From CAG-877 sp963645945 (GTDB taxonomy: Bacteria > Bacillota_I > Bacilli_A > RF39 > UBA660): a stretch of 26,417 bases of DNA. The position numbers and the translations under genes are program-made. Location of the stretch: assembly GCA_963645945.1 (NCBI GenBank), contig CAVIUA010000015.1:1-26417 (forward strand), written 5' to 3'. Positions 1-8,839 of this stretch are shown in pieces. Each line of letters starts with the position of its first letter. The stretch's first letter is position 1. The notes below the pieces were generated by a model. The model was not told where the DNA came from. It worked only from the letters and a program-made list of their open reading frames with translations, and did not search any database.

Positions 1-44
1 ATTTAGTTAATATTAGTTAACAACTATAATAGACAGTTTATCTT

Positions 45-79
45 AAAAAGAAGAAAAGACATTAGAAAAAACTAATATC
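45..79 (-). terminator. Possible intrinsic terminator of the rhodanese gene
   Basis: Read on the minus strand, an 8-base inverted repeat (GATATTAG / CTAATGTC, one G-T wobble) encloses a TTTTTT loop and is followed by a T-rich run (TTTTCTTCTTTTT). The stem overlaps the TAG stop of the rhodanese gene. The stem is AT-rich and therefore weak, so this is a plausible rather than a secure terminator. Confidence 0.45.
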
Positions 80-377
80 TTTTACTGTTTAAATGATAAC
101 AGTTGTATCCTCCATTGATACTTATTGTTTTATATCCTAGTGAATTTAGTTTTTTTGAAATACTTTTACTTGTATATCCTGCTTGACAATATAAATAATA
201 AGTATCATTTTTGTTTAAATATTTTGATGGATTCAGTATTAAGTAGTTATAAGGAATGTTTATTGCATTATTTATGTGACTTAAATCATATATGTATTCA
301 CTTCTTATATCAATTATATTTAAGGTGTTTCTAGAATTATTTACAATAGTTAGAAAATCATTCATATCAATTGTCAT
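72..377 (-). CDS. Small single-domain rhodanese-like sulfurtransferase
   Basis: A 101-residue protein that is essentially one rhodanese domain. It has the early IIDIRSEYIYDLSHINNAINIP segment typical of the fold (DxR...GHI..AinIP) and an active-site loop CQAGYTS with the predicted persulfide-carrying cysteine at residue 64, followed by the usual SKKLNSLGYKTISINGG stretch. No signal peptide or membrane segment is visible, so it should be cytoplasmic. Stand-alone rhodaneses of this size transfer sulfane sulfur, but the partner cannot be told from sequence. The ATG follows AGAGGTG at a good distance. It lies beyond the terminator that closes the large secretion operon, so it is probably a neighbour rather than part of that system; read-through expression is possible because I see no convincing promoter of its own. 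Confidence 0.88.
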   Translation of the reverse strand: MTIDMNDFLTIVNNSRNTLNIIDIRSEYIYDLSHINNAINIPYNYLILNPSKYLNKNDTYYLYCQAGYTSKSISKKLNSLGYKTISINGGYNCYHLNSKRY

Positions 378-402
378 CTTTTCACCTCTATTGTATTAGA
401 TG

Positions 403-433
403 AAAAAAAAGAATCTGCGGTAATTACAGATTC
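403..433 (-). terminator. Intrinsic terminator closing the Tad/T4SS operon
   Basis: On the minus strand a perfect 7-base stem GAATCTG / CAGATTC with a 9-base loop is followed immediately by eight T residues. It begins 8 bases after the stop codon of the last surface-protein gene. This is a textbook Rho-independent terminator and marks the 3' end of the transcription unit. Confidence 0.85.
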
Positions 434-440
434 CTATTTA

Positions 441-1694
441 TTATTTAATTATATATGGATTTTTCTCAGTTCCATTTCCTGAACTAATCATGATTCTACT
501 ACTTAGTTTGATTACTGGTCTAACTTTGTTGTACGCATTACATTTTGCTGCACTAACACTTCCTTGTTCATCTATAATGAAAGCTGTTGAAGTGCTATTC
601 GCAACTGCTGTTGCTGTCCACCAACGGTATTCAACAGTTAGATAGTTATAATTTTGACAAGATGGACTTTGAGGACTAGTACAGTTTGGATCTATACTAG
701 CATTAATATAGTCTGATACTGTTAATAAGCCTAATTTTTGTCCAGCAACTGTACTTTTACATTCAAGTTCATTAGTATTTGTTGTGCTATCTAAAGTTCT
801 TTTTCCAATACAAACTTCATAGTTTGATAGCTTTGTCTTGTCTGTTTCACTTAAGAATACTATGTCTTCTTTCGTTGTATCATATAATTCTTCAAGATAT
901 TCTTTTATTCTACTTGTTGAATAATTATTTATACCAATGTTATATTTTGCTTCACTATTATATCTATCATCCCAAGCAGCTGAATAACCAATGTATTTTT
1001 CTTTAATTAGATAAGTATTGTTATTACTGTCGATTTTAACTATACGCCAAAGTTCTTCATTTATTTGAACATAGTTGTTAACTGTTTCTCCACGGAATAC
1101 ATAGCCATTATTCATATTATATAAACCATAACCTGAAGTAACTACTTTAGAGTCTTCTTTAACTGCTGCTGCTATTGTTTTATCTTTATAAGCATCACCA
1201 CAATCTAATGATGGTGTATATACATATTCATCATCTGCTTTAGAAACGCTTACTTTTCCAGTACAAGTAACTCCTTTTTTGGTATACTCACTTAAGTCTT
1301 TCATTTTTCCAGCTTGAGCTAAAGTTGAAGCTTCTATTTCAACTATCTGTGTTTCTTTTTTTGGTAGACTTTCTGGATTATCTGCAAAATATGATTTAGC
1401 TGCATTAGTCATGATTGTTTCAATTTTTTCATAAGAATAATTTCCCTTAGTAAATGCTGTAGCAATACTTAAAACTACGAATAAAAGAACAATTCCTCCA
1501 ACAACTATTAGAGCTAACTTTATAATAAATTTTTTAAAATCATCCTGTCCTTTACCTTTTGAACTTTTACTTTCTTCTTTATCTTCGTCATCATCTTCTT
1601 CGTTGTCATCTTCATCAACTGTTTCTTCTTCAATTTCCTCTTCAAATTCATCAGCTTTTATTTTAGCATTTTTTTTACTTTGATTAAAATTCAT
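441..1694 (-). CDS. Membrane-anchored surface protein with LWRIV...RWWTAT module
   Basis: This 417-residue protein has three visible parts. Residues 1-52 are a highly acidic, disordered cytoplasmic tail (runs of E and D). Residues about 55-80 form a single membrane segment. The remainder is extracellular. The first ectodomain part (about 86-165) has an AAKSYF...LPKKET...STL pattern ending in paired cysteines (C144, C165). The second part, from about residue 198 to the end, has the hallmarks LWRIVKI, RWWTATA, VRPVIKLSS and a final GNGTEKNPYII. The same module order and end motif occur in the 597-residue protein near the other end of the operon, so the two are paralogues. The function is unknown; I infer a surface-exposed accessory of the secretion apparatus. 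The ATG follows AAAGGA, 24 bases after the coupling-protein gene, and a strong terminator follows the stop. Confidence 0.82.
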   Translation of the reverse strand: MNFNQSKKNAKIKADEFEEEIEEETVDEDDNEEDDDEDKEESKSSKGKGQDDFKKFIIKLALIVVGGIVLLFVVLSIATAFTKGNYSYEKIETIMTNAAKSYFADNPESLPKKETQIVEIEASTLAQAGKMKDLSEYTKKGVTCTGKVSVSKADDEYVYTPSLDCGDAYKDKTIAAAVKEDSKVVTSGYGLYNMNNGYVFRGETVNNYVQINEELWRIVKIDSNNNTYLIKEKYIGYSAAWDDRYNSEAKYNIGINNYSTSRIKEYLEELYDTTKEDIVFLSETDKTKLSNYEVCIGKRTLDSTTNTNELECKSTVAGQKLGLLTVSDYINASIDPNCTSPQSPSCQNYNYLTVEYRWWTATAVANSTSTAFIIDEQGSVSAAKCNAYNKVRPVIKLSSRIMISSGNGTEKNPYIIK

Positions 1695-1717
1695 ATTTTT
1701 AAATTCCTTTCATTATA

Positions 1718-3940
1718 TCAGTTATCAAAAAAGTCATCAAAGAAATCATCATCATTATCATCATCTTGTAATACTAAATTATTGTTAGGCACTGTCATAG
1801 ATATTGGTGTTGGCTCTTTAACAACACTGTTTTCTGTTTTATTCGTTGCTATATCTACTACTGGACTTTTTTGTTCAATTGATACTCGATTATTTACTGC
1901 TTGTTTTTCATTATTCTTTTTTTCTTCTTCTTCAAGTTCAGCAATTTTAGCATCTATTTTCTTAACTAACTCATCAACATCAAAACTAAAATTATCATCA
2001 ACTTTCTTTGTTTCAGTTTTTACTGGTTTTGATACTTCAATTTCTTGTTCTTTAAAGATAGGAATAGGCTTTTCTACTGTTGATTTTTTCTCTTCAACTC
2101 GTGTAGTAATTGGACTTGAAACTGCTGGTCCAAATGGATTTTTTCTTGGTGCAAAGTCAAAACTATCAGCTTTACTTTTTTCACTATTATCTGGTTTCGA
2201 ATCCATTTCTGCTGCATTCATCATATCCAATAATTTCTTTTTCTTTTGATTTTTTACAAATTCTTTTATATCAAATGTATGAACTTCTCTTTTAGCTCTT
2301 GTTGGATACTTAGCTAATGGATATTTTTTACCCCAGTCTATTTTAAAGTTTGGAGTTAATTTTGTTTTAAAAGGTTGTTTTCTCATACGAAGAACTATAA
2401 CTTCAAACATTTTCATTCTTTGTAGGTCAGATACTGTTACTAAAGGGGTTGAAGCAGTTTTTTCATCTTTTTTGGATTTTACTTCACCACACATTTTAGA
2501 TATTTCTTCAAGGGCTTTTAATTCTGTTGTTATTAAGTATGCTATATTTCCACAGTTACCACGAATTGTTTCAGCATCTTCTTTTCCATATACAGAATCT
2601 AATTGAGCAAAGTTTTGAATAATCATTGTGAATCTTATTCTTCTTGAACGAGCTGCAGTAATCATTGTTGTTACATCTTTTAATGGTGGCATATTTGCAA
2701 ACTCATCTAGTATGAAGTTTGTTCTTACTGGTAATTTTCCACCATGTTTTTGAGCTGTTGCTATTAAGGTTTCATATATTTGTTTTAATAAAATAGTAAC
2801 TAATGAATGGTAAGTTTTCTTTTCATCTTGAATAACAATAAATACAGCGGTAGGTCTTTCACCAATGCTTTCTAGGTCGACACTACTATATGATAACATT
2901 TCACTTAAATTGTCACGTGATGCAAATAATTTTACTTTTTGTTTGAATACAGACAAGATACTACCTTTAGTTTCAGTTGGTGCCATTATAGTACTTGAAG
3001 CATTGATAGCGGCTGCACTAGCTGGATCTTTTGCATTAAAGTATTCTTTAATATAAGTTGAGCCTCCAAATTTTTCTTCTCCTACTGTTGTTGCTAAAGA
3101 GATACTGTTAATATTAATTTCATCTTCTTTGGCATCTTCAAATAATCCTAAAGCAATTCCTGAAAAATAATCGGCTGATGTTTTTTCCCAGAATGGATCA
3201 GCATTTTTATTACTATCATCGTATAAAATGTTTAATGCTAAGTCATCTAATAACTCAATAGCTTTGTCATGATTACCAGACTTCCACATTTTATATGGTA
3301 AAGTCATTGGGTTCCATGCACTACCCATTTGAGGATCACGGAAGTTAAGTAATACAATTTGATATCCTAAATCTCTAAGCATCATGCTATTTTTTTCGTA
3401 TATTTCACCTTTTGGATCGGTAATAATCATTGATTCTCGAGCCTTTGCCAAACTGTGTACTTGTGGATGAACAAATCCTTCAGTTTTACCAGAACCAGTG
3501 GCACCGATAATTAATGAGTGATATTCACCATTATCTACCCACATTTCATTTTCTTTTACAATTAAAGGAATTCCCGCAACTTTGGCCCTTTTTTGTTTTA
3601 CTTCAACACGCTCTAATTCTTCTTTAATTTCTTTATCTTTTGCCCAACGAGAATAACCTTTATCTTTCTTTTCTGTTGTTAGACCTATACCTTTTTCTCT
3701 TTCAAAAAAGTATGAACTAACACTTACAAATAGAGCAAAAAGTGCTAGTAAAAAGAATGTTAAAGTTGTAACTATATATTTAGGTCCAAAAGCTGGTAAA
3801 GGATTAAAGCCTGATAATGTTCCTTCTGCTGCAAAAGTTGCAAGATTAACTATTACTATTGCTACTATATATAGTAAAAATAGAGAAAACACTCCAAATA
3901 TTAATAAATCGTGAGAATCTGCTCTAAACTTAAATTTCAT
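1718..3940 (-). CDS. virD4: VirD4/TraG-family type IV coupling ATPase
   Basis: A 740-residue type IV secretion coupling protein, which recruits substrates and feeds them to the membrane channel. Two N-terminal membrane segments (about 12-37 and 55-79) precede the cytoplasmic ATPase. The Walker A loop is GATGSGKT (146-153), followed by the family-typical IITDPKGEIYE (172-181) and Walker B FILDEFANMPPL (about 409-420). The length to residue 560 matches ordinary VirD4/TraG proteins. The last 180 residues are an added charged, Lys/Glu-rich and probably disordered tail with a predicted helical stretch, ending in DDDNDDDFFDDFFDN, a possible docking tail. The ATG is preceded by AAAGGAAG. An extended -10 promoter lies just upstream, so the gene may have extra expression of its own. 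Family assignment is secure; the substrate is not known, and no relaxase is encoded nearby. Confidence 0.95.
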   Translation of the reverse strand: MKFKFRADSHDLLIFGVFSLFLLYIVAIVIVNLATFAAEGTLSGFNPLPAFGPKYIVTTLTFFLLALFALFVSVSSYFFEREKGIGLTTEKKDKGYSRWAKDKEIKEELERVEVKQKRAKVAGIPLIVKENEMWVDNGEYHSLIIGATGSGKTEGFVHPQVHSLAKARESMIITDPKGEIYEKNSMMLRDLGYQIVLLNFRDPQMGSAWNPMTLPYKMWKSGNHDKAIELLDDLALNILYDDSNKNADPFWEKTSADYFSGIALGLFEDAKEDEININSISLATTVGEEKFGGSTYIKEYFNAKDPASAAAINASSTIMAPTETKGSILSVFKQKVKLFASRDNLSEMLSYSSVDLESIGERPTAVFIVIQDEKKTYHSLVTILLKQIYETLIATAQKHGGKLPVRTNFILDEFANMPPLKDVTTMITAARSRRIRFTMIIQNFAQLDSVYGKEDAETIRGNCGNIAYLITTELKALEEISKMCGEVKSKKDEKTASTPLVTVSDLQRMKMFEVIVLRMRKQPFKTKLTPNFKIDWGKKYPLAKYPTRAKREVHTFDIKEFVKNQKKKKLLDMMNAAEMDSKPDNSEKSKADSFDFAPRKNPFGPAVSSPITTRVEEKKSTVEKPIPIFKEQEIEVSKPVKTETKKVDDNFSFDVDELVKKIDAKIAELEEEEKKNNEKQAVNNRVSIEQKSPVVDIATNKTENSVVKEPTPISMTVPNNNLVLQDDDNDDDFFDDFFDN

Positions 3941-3963
3941 GTTACTACTTCCTTTCTGCCTAT

Positions 3964-3972
3964 ATTATAACA
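3964..3972 (-). promoter_or_regulatory. Possible extended -10 promoter before virD4-like gene
   Basis: On the minus strand, TGTTATAAT forms an extended -10 element 24 bases upstream of the coupling-protein ATG. The -35 region is poor (ATGACG at 17-base spacing). A near-perfect 15-base dyad (TTAAT-5-ATTAA, about 3980-3994) lies in the spacer/-35 area and could be an operator. This is the largest gap in this half of the operon (60 bases). Confidence 0.45.
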
Positions 3973-4000
3973 TCAACTGATTAATACGTCATTAAATATT

Positions 4001-4777
4001 TTACTGATTGCTAACTATAATACTAAATTTATCATTATTAAATTTATACAACATATCAATAGTTCCTTCGGTACTGTACTGGCTACATGATAACACTATT
4101 TCATATTTATTATCATCATTAACATCAATTATAGAATTTATATAAGGCTTACATCCATTAAAATTTTTATTTTTTTCAATTGATTTATAAATTGGATATA
4201 TTATATCATTTTTTTCCATAAATACTACACTAAATATATATTCTGGGTCTGATTCTATAGGAAATATATTTCCTACTACGTATATTTTTTCATTTACTCC
4301 ATCATTATCTAAATCAACACTAATTTGAGTATTACTTGTTAATTCTTGATTATTGATAGTAATATTGTTTTCTGATAATGCTTCATTTACCTTTGTATAA
4401 TCAGATATTGTTTCTTGAGTAAAATTTTTTATTTTCATTTCATAATTTGCTGAATATGCAATTATACTTCCTGAATAAGAAATTGGATTTCTTTTATTAT
4501 CATATATATACCATTTATCATCAAAAACAAGGTAATAATTTCCTAGTTTTTCATTATCTGCAAAAACTGTAAACTCATTCCAGTTAAGGTCTTCTTTGTC
4601 ATTGGTATTGGCGATATTATACCATTTTTTTTCATCTAGTTGCCAAATTGTATTATCACCTATTATTAATGTTGTTTTTAGTTTTGAATATTTTAATTCA
4701 TCTTTTCCATATAACAAAAAGAAGACTGTAAAATAAACTATTATTATGACTAAAATTATAATATATCTTTTTTTCAT
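4001..4777 (-). CDS. Membrane-anchored extracellular protein with two Asp-rich (Ca-site-like) loops
   Basis: Not assigned to a named family. I place the start at the internal ATG giving MKKRYIIILVIII (258 residues), because AGGAGA lies 8 bases upstream and overlaps the stop codon of the preceding gene; the longer reading frame would begin inside that gene without a ribosome site. Residues about 4-22 are a hydrophobic signal anchor with no lipobox cysteine, so the rest should be outside the cell. Two similar segments, DLDNDGVNEKIYVVG and DVNDDNKYEIVLS, resemble the DxDxDG-type calcium loops found in FG-GAP/VCBS or dockerin-like proteins. It sits between the wall-remodelling enzyme and the coupling protein, so it is probably an accessory of the secretion channel. 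That role is inferred from position only. Confidence 0.75.
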   Translation of the reverse strand: MKKRYIIILVIIIVYFTVFFLLYGKDELKYSKLKTTLIIGDNTIWQLDEKKWYNIANTNDKEDLNWNEFTVFADNEKLGNYYLVFDDKWYIYDNKRNPISYSGSIIAYSANYEMKIKNFTQETISDYTKVNEALSENNITINNQELTSNTQISVDLDNDGVNEKIYVVGNIFPIESDPEYIFSVVFMEKNDIIYPIYKSIEKNKNFNGCKPYINSIIDVNDDNKYEIVLSCSQYSTEGTIDMLYKFNNDKFSIIVSNQ

Positions 4778-4787
4778 TAATAATCTC

Positions 4788-7025
4788 CTATCCAACTGTA
4801 AAGTAGTTAAATTGACTTGTATTTTTCCAGTCATATTGTGACCAAAGGTCTGTTGAAGGACTACCTGGATCCATCATTACAATACTTCCATTAGATATTC
4901 CATCTATTGCTACCCAGTGTTGTCCGGTGTTACCTTTTACTTCTGCAACTACATAATTATTTTTATTGCTAAGTAATTCTTGTAGTTTTTTTAGTTTTTG
5001 TTCTTTTGTCATTCCAGTTACTGATACTGCACCTTGATATTTAAAAGTTGGTACAATTTTTGTTACTGACGACCAGATTAGTGAACCGTTACTTGTAAAT
5101 CCACCATTACTATTTAAAGCTTGTACAAATGTACCAGGATTAAAGTCTCCTGTAATAGTTGTTGGCTGTTCTGATTTTGCTACTAACATAGATATTGATG
5201 TTACTAAACATCCAATATTTCTAATTGTTTTTCCAGAAGAACCTATTTGAACACTTGTCCATTCACCTTCATATTGTTTCCAGTTTGCATATGGACCAGA
5301 TGATAGTATAGAACATGTTGTACTACCATTGATATTACAAGTGTTTTTTTCTATTTTTTTTGCTGCTGCATAGTGTGATATTAAAATTTGTTTATAATCC
5401 AGTCCAGCATCTGCATCTTTTTTCCATTTATTCTGATTGACATATGTATATGCAGAATTAATTAAGTAACCATTGGCATCAACTAATACTTCACCCATTA
5501 CTGAACTTACAATAGATCGTAGATTGGAGTCTTCGGATAGTTTATCTTTAATTTTAACAGATTTAGTATTAGCACCTGAATATATTGTTGCCCCTGTACT
5601 ATCAGCATTACCTGCTGACATAGTTGTTGAACATCCTTTATCTGGATTACAATAAACTTGATCTTCAGTACAGTTTCTAAGTTGTAAAATCATTTGTCCA
5701 TTTTCTTCTACATATTTTACGCCATATGCGCCATTCATAACTTTTGGTCTAACTAATGAATATGTTCTTGCTGCTACGGCTTGAGATTTAGAGTAATCTT
5801 CATCCCAACCAGAACCAGTTTCACCATAGACGACACCTAAAATATAGTTTTCAAAATCAACTAATTCTTCACCTTCAACAGGTTTTCCATAACCTTGGTC
5901 ATTGCAATTCATTAAACGTACTTTAAGATTAGAAATATCCATTTCTTTTGCAATAGTACCTTCACCAGTGTTAAATCCTTTAATTTTATATGTACAAGTT
6001 CCTTGAGAAGCACAAGTTGAACTGCTATTAAATTTTTCAACAATACTCTCATAGTTTTTAACATAATCTAATACTTCCTCAGCTAATTTTTTTCTCTTAC
6101 TTTCACTATAATCTGGAAAATATTCAACAAATATATCATTAATAAGATTATTTTTAAATGTCTCTTCATCATATGTATTTTCATTAAACATACTTTCTGC
6201 AATTTCTTCTATTTTGCCTTTAGACATATCATCATAAGTTATGGAATTATCATAATAATTAATAATATGATAAACTGCTACTACTCTAACTGCTTTTACA
6301 GATTTACCTTCTGCTTGCATTTCTAGTTTTACATCATTTATTCGTTCATAAAATTCCTTAGCTTCTTTACTTGAAGCAGTATATTTACTACCATCTGTTT
6401 GTTCACCTGCGGCATCACTGGCACCAAACGCATCATCCATATCATTTGTCGTTGAACCAGTAAGCAATACTACTAAAAGAAGTAAAAAAAATAATAAGCA
6501 AAAGGCAGGAAGTATAAAGATTACAACTTTTTTTAAGAATGCTTTACCTACTACTGAAATTTCACCTTCAGATTCATTTTCGTTAGTATTATCTTTTTTC
6601 TTTTTATTACCAAAATTTTTTGAACTTAGTGATGAATCAGATTTTTCTTGGCCTTTATTTGCATTATCTATAGCATTATTGGTATTTTTTTCGCCAATAT
6701 TACCATTTGCTAATCTTGCTGCTGCTCCTGCCTTATCTCCCATTCCAGATTCATTTACTTTATTAAGTTTTTTTTGTAGTTTTTTTCCATTAGGCATTTT
6801 ATTAACAGTATCAGTTAACCCTTTACCCAACATTTCACTACTCTTGCCACCAGTTAATTTATCGGCGGCTTTGACGGCTGCTCCAGCCGCAACTGCATAA
6901 GGATTTTTACTAGCAATAGCTATGTCAGCTGCATTTTTTACATTTTGTGCATTATTTTTATCGGCACGTTCCTTTTCACTATTTGTACTTGTGTTTCCAT
7001 TTCTGTTTGCTTTATAAGATGACAT
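4788..7025 (-). CDS. SpoIID-like + C39-like peptidase wall enzyme of the T4SS (VirB1 role)
   Basis: A 745-residue bitopic protein. Residues 1-160 are a Lys/Asn/Ala-rich disordered cytoplasmic region, 166-190 a membrane segment, and the rest extracellular. A helical region (about 215-335) leads to a SpoIID-like domain (about 365-560): ENYILGVVYGETGSGW and SQAVAARTYSLVRP match the family signature, with E402 at the position of the SpoIID lytic-transglycosylase glutamate. The usual GHGVGMSQ part is not recognisable. The C-terminal domain (about 576-745) looks like a C39_2-type papain-fold peptidase: IGCLVTSISML (C606), GQHWVAIDGI (H703) and MMDPG (D719) form a plausible triad. T4SS clusters normally carry a VirB1-like wall hydrolase, often a lysozyme + NlpC/P60 or CHAP fusion; here SpoIID + C39 seems to fill that place. 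AGGTGGTGA precedes the ATG. Confidence 0.88.
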   Translation of the reverse strand: MSSYKANRNGNTSTNSEKERADKNNAQNVKNAADIAIASKNPYAVAAGAAVKAADKLTGGKSSEMLGKGLTDTVNKMPNGKKLQKKLNKVNESGMGDKAGAAARLANGNIGEKNTNNAIDNANKGQEKSDSSLSSKNFGNKKKKDNTNENESEGEISVVGKAFLKKVVIFILPAFCLLFFLLLLVVLLTGSTTNDMDDAFGASDAAGEQTDGSKYTASSKEAKEFYERINDVKLEMQAEGKSVKAVRVVAVYHIINYYDNSITYDDMSKGKIEEIAESMFNENTYDEETFKNNLINDIFVEYFPDYSESKRKKLAEEVLDYVKNYESIVEKFNSSSTCASQGTCTYKIKGFNTGEGTIAKEMDISNLKVRLMNCNDQGYGKPVEGEELVDFENYILGVVYGETGSGWDEDYSKSQAVAARTYSLVRPKVMNGAYGVKYVEENGQMILQLRNCTEDQVYCNPDKGCSTTMSAGNADSTGATIYSGANTKSVKIKDKLSEDSNLRSIVSSVMGEVLVDANGYLINSAYTYVNQNKWKKDADAGLDYKQILISHYAAAKKIEKNTCNINGSTTCSILSSGPYANWKQYEGEWTSVQIGSSGKTIRNIGCLVTSISMLVAKSEQPTTITGDFNPGTFVQALNSNGGFTSNGSLIWSSVTKIVPTFKYQGAVSVTGMTKEQKLKKLQELLSNKNNYVVAEVKGNTGQHWVAIDGISNGSIVMMDPGSPSTDLWSQYDWKNTSQFNYFTVG

Positions 7026-7048
7026 GCTATCACCACCTAACTACTCTA

Positions 7049-8839
7049 TTATAGTCCTCCTCCAGAGCCGAAAGAGTCTAATTCTTCTTTTGTAACTGTA
7101 ACATTTATTCTCATACGTCTGTTTCCACAAACAAATAATGCTTCACCTTGAGAATAACGTTTTATGCTTTCTTTTTCACTATCGTTTAAATCAATTAACA
7201 ACGACAAATCTTCAACCGCTTGTTTTTTTAGACCCATGACTAAATAATATGACGCATTATCAAATATTGCTTTTCCTTGTGTAATAACTGCTGGATCTGA
7301 AAAATCACTTGGTTGTTGAGTAATAATTATTGTACCTGTATTATACTTACGTGCACGACGTTGTACTTGAGCAAGGAAATCTGCTCCTAAGGTGTTTTTA
7401 TCACCTAATAATACGTGTGCTTCATCAACCATTAGTACAGTATTAACATTATAATCTAAGCATAAGCCCCAGGCATATTTTAAAACATTAAAGAATAAAG
7501 CATTTTTTACTGTTGTATCACTATTCATTAACTCTTTAATATTAAATACCATGAAGTCACTATCTTTACTTATTGTTGTATGGCCATCAAAATAGAATTT
7601 CAATTCTTTTGTTATAGGTCTAACTTTTAATTCAAGACGTTCCATTATTTCACGTTCTTGTGTTTGTTCTGTCATTGACATTAATTTTCCTTTTATAGTA
7701 GCATACACATCACTAAATGTTGGATAATCAGCACTAGTATAATGTGAAAAATCTGTATTAAAGTCAATTCCAAAACGTTTATATGTATCTTGAACAACTT
7801 CACTAAACATTGTTAAAACATCTTCTTGAATTGATGGATCATAATATTTCATAAATGCTTTTAAGAATTGTAATGTTCTTGTTAAAACTGTATAACCAAG
7901 ACCTTGTTTTATTTCTTCTTCATCAGCATCTATTACTACTTCCAATGGATTTATTAAACCAAATTCTCCACCTTTACCAATGTCTACTGTGTCACCACCA
8001 TAGGCTTGAGTTATTTCTCTAAATTCATCTTCTGGATCTATTATAACTATTTGACAACCATTACGAATATGGCTTCTTAGTAACAGTTTTGCTGCTGTTG
8101 ATTTACCTGATCCTGATGTACCTAACATAATCATGTTAGCATTATTTCTATTATTTTCTTTTCTTATTTTATATAAGAATTGATTAAATAGGATTACTCC
8201 TCCAGAAAAATCTATTCCTAGTAAAGTTGATAATCCAGGATCTTTAATACTATCAAAGATAAATGGATACATAGCCGCTATTGTTACTGAAGGTATTGGT
8301 GTACCAATGCGTTGTTCTATATCTTGTGATGGGAATATTGGTAAAATTGATTTTAAAACTTTTTCTTGTTCAAAACGTAATGAAATAGCACGTAATTCCA
8401 TAGCGTCTAAGTAGTTTTTAACATTAACTTTTTTTAGTTCTAATCCTTCTTTCGTTGGAGAAGTAATCATGATGTGCATTTGAAAGTCAAATATACGTGC
8501 TTGACTTGCTGCTAACATTGAGACAAAGTATTCCAAACTTTCAGCATCTTGACGATATCTTTCACGAACTGTTAAGTCATGTTCATTTTTATATTTTTCT
8601 TTTAAATCAGCAACTTGTTTATTTAACATCTTTGCCATTTGTTGAAATGGTACTGGAAGGTGTTTAACTACAACTTTTATTCCAGGCATATTAGTTAAAG
8701 CTGATAAATAACCTGGCTGAATATATTTAGGATATGATACAACAGTTAAAATTGTTGCATAATTATCACTAATAACAAAATCACTAGGATTAAAATGTAG
8801 TCCTTTGGGTGCCAATTGACTCTTTATTCCGATACTCAT
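7049..8839 (-). CDS. virB4: VirB4/TraE-type T4SS ATPase
   Basis: A 596-residue cytoplasmic ATPase that energises assembly of, and transport through, the type IV secretion channel. The N-terminal 200 residues (YATILTVVSYPKYIQPGYLSAL and following) match the accessory region seen in VirB4 ATPases of Gram-positive elements. The ATPase core has Walker A GTSGSGKS (240-247), the IIDPEDEF segment typical of VirB4/TraC (267-273) and Walker B LMVDEAH (469-475), followed by a QRRARKYNTGTIIITQQPSDF motif. The protein ends in a flexible GSGGG. Its start overlaps the stop codon of the upstream gene as TAATG, indicating translational coupling to the small VirB4 N-domain-like protein. Together the two have about 777 residues, the length of a conventional VirB4. 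Confidence 0.95.
   Translation of the reverse strand: MSIGIKSQLAPKGLHFNPSDFVISDNYATILTVVSYPKYIQPGYLSALTNMPGIKVVVKHLPVPFQQMAKMLNKQVADLKEKYKNEHDLTVRERYRQDAESLEYFVSMLAASQARIFDFQMHIMITSPTKEGLELKKVNVKNYLDAMELRAISLRFEQEKVLKSILPIFPSQDIEQRIGTPIPSVTIAAMYPFIFDSIKDPGLSTLLGIDFSGGVILFNQFLYKIRKENNRNNANMIMLGTSGSGKSTAAKLLLRSHIRNGCQIVIIDPEDEFREITQAYGGDTVDIGKGGEFGLINPLEVVIDADEEEIKQGLGYTVLTRTLQFLKAFMKYYDPSIQEDVLTMFSEVVQDTYKRFGIDFNTDFSHYTSADYPTFSDVYATIKGKLMSMTEQTQEREIMERLELKVRPITKELKFYFDGHTTISKDSDFMVFNIKELMNSDTTVKNALFFNVLKYAWGLCLDYNVNTVLMVDEAHVLLGDKNTLGADFLAQVQRRARKYNTGTIIITQQPSDFSDPAVITQGKAIFDNASYYLVMGLKKQAVEDLSLLIDLNDSEKESIKRYSQGEALFVCGNRRMRINVTVTKEELDSFGSGGGL

Noticed and set aside
3973..4012. Two ACTGATT copies in the gap upstream of the coupling-protein gene as an attachment or iteron repeat
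   Set aside because: Only a 7-base direct repeat, easily expected by chance in AT-rich DNA, with no recombinase or replication gene nearby.
7030..7060. TATAAT-like string before the SpoIID/C39 gene as a promoter
   Set aside because: No -35 at a workable distance and it lies in the stop-codon region of a coupled operon.
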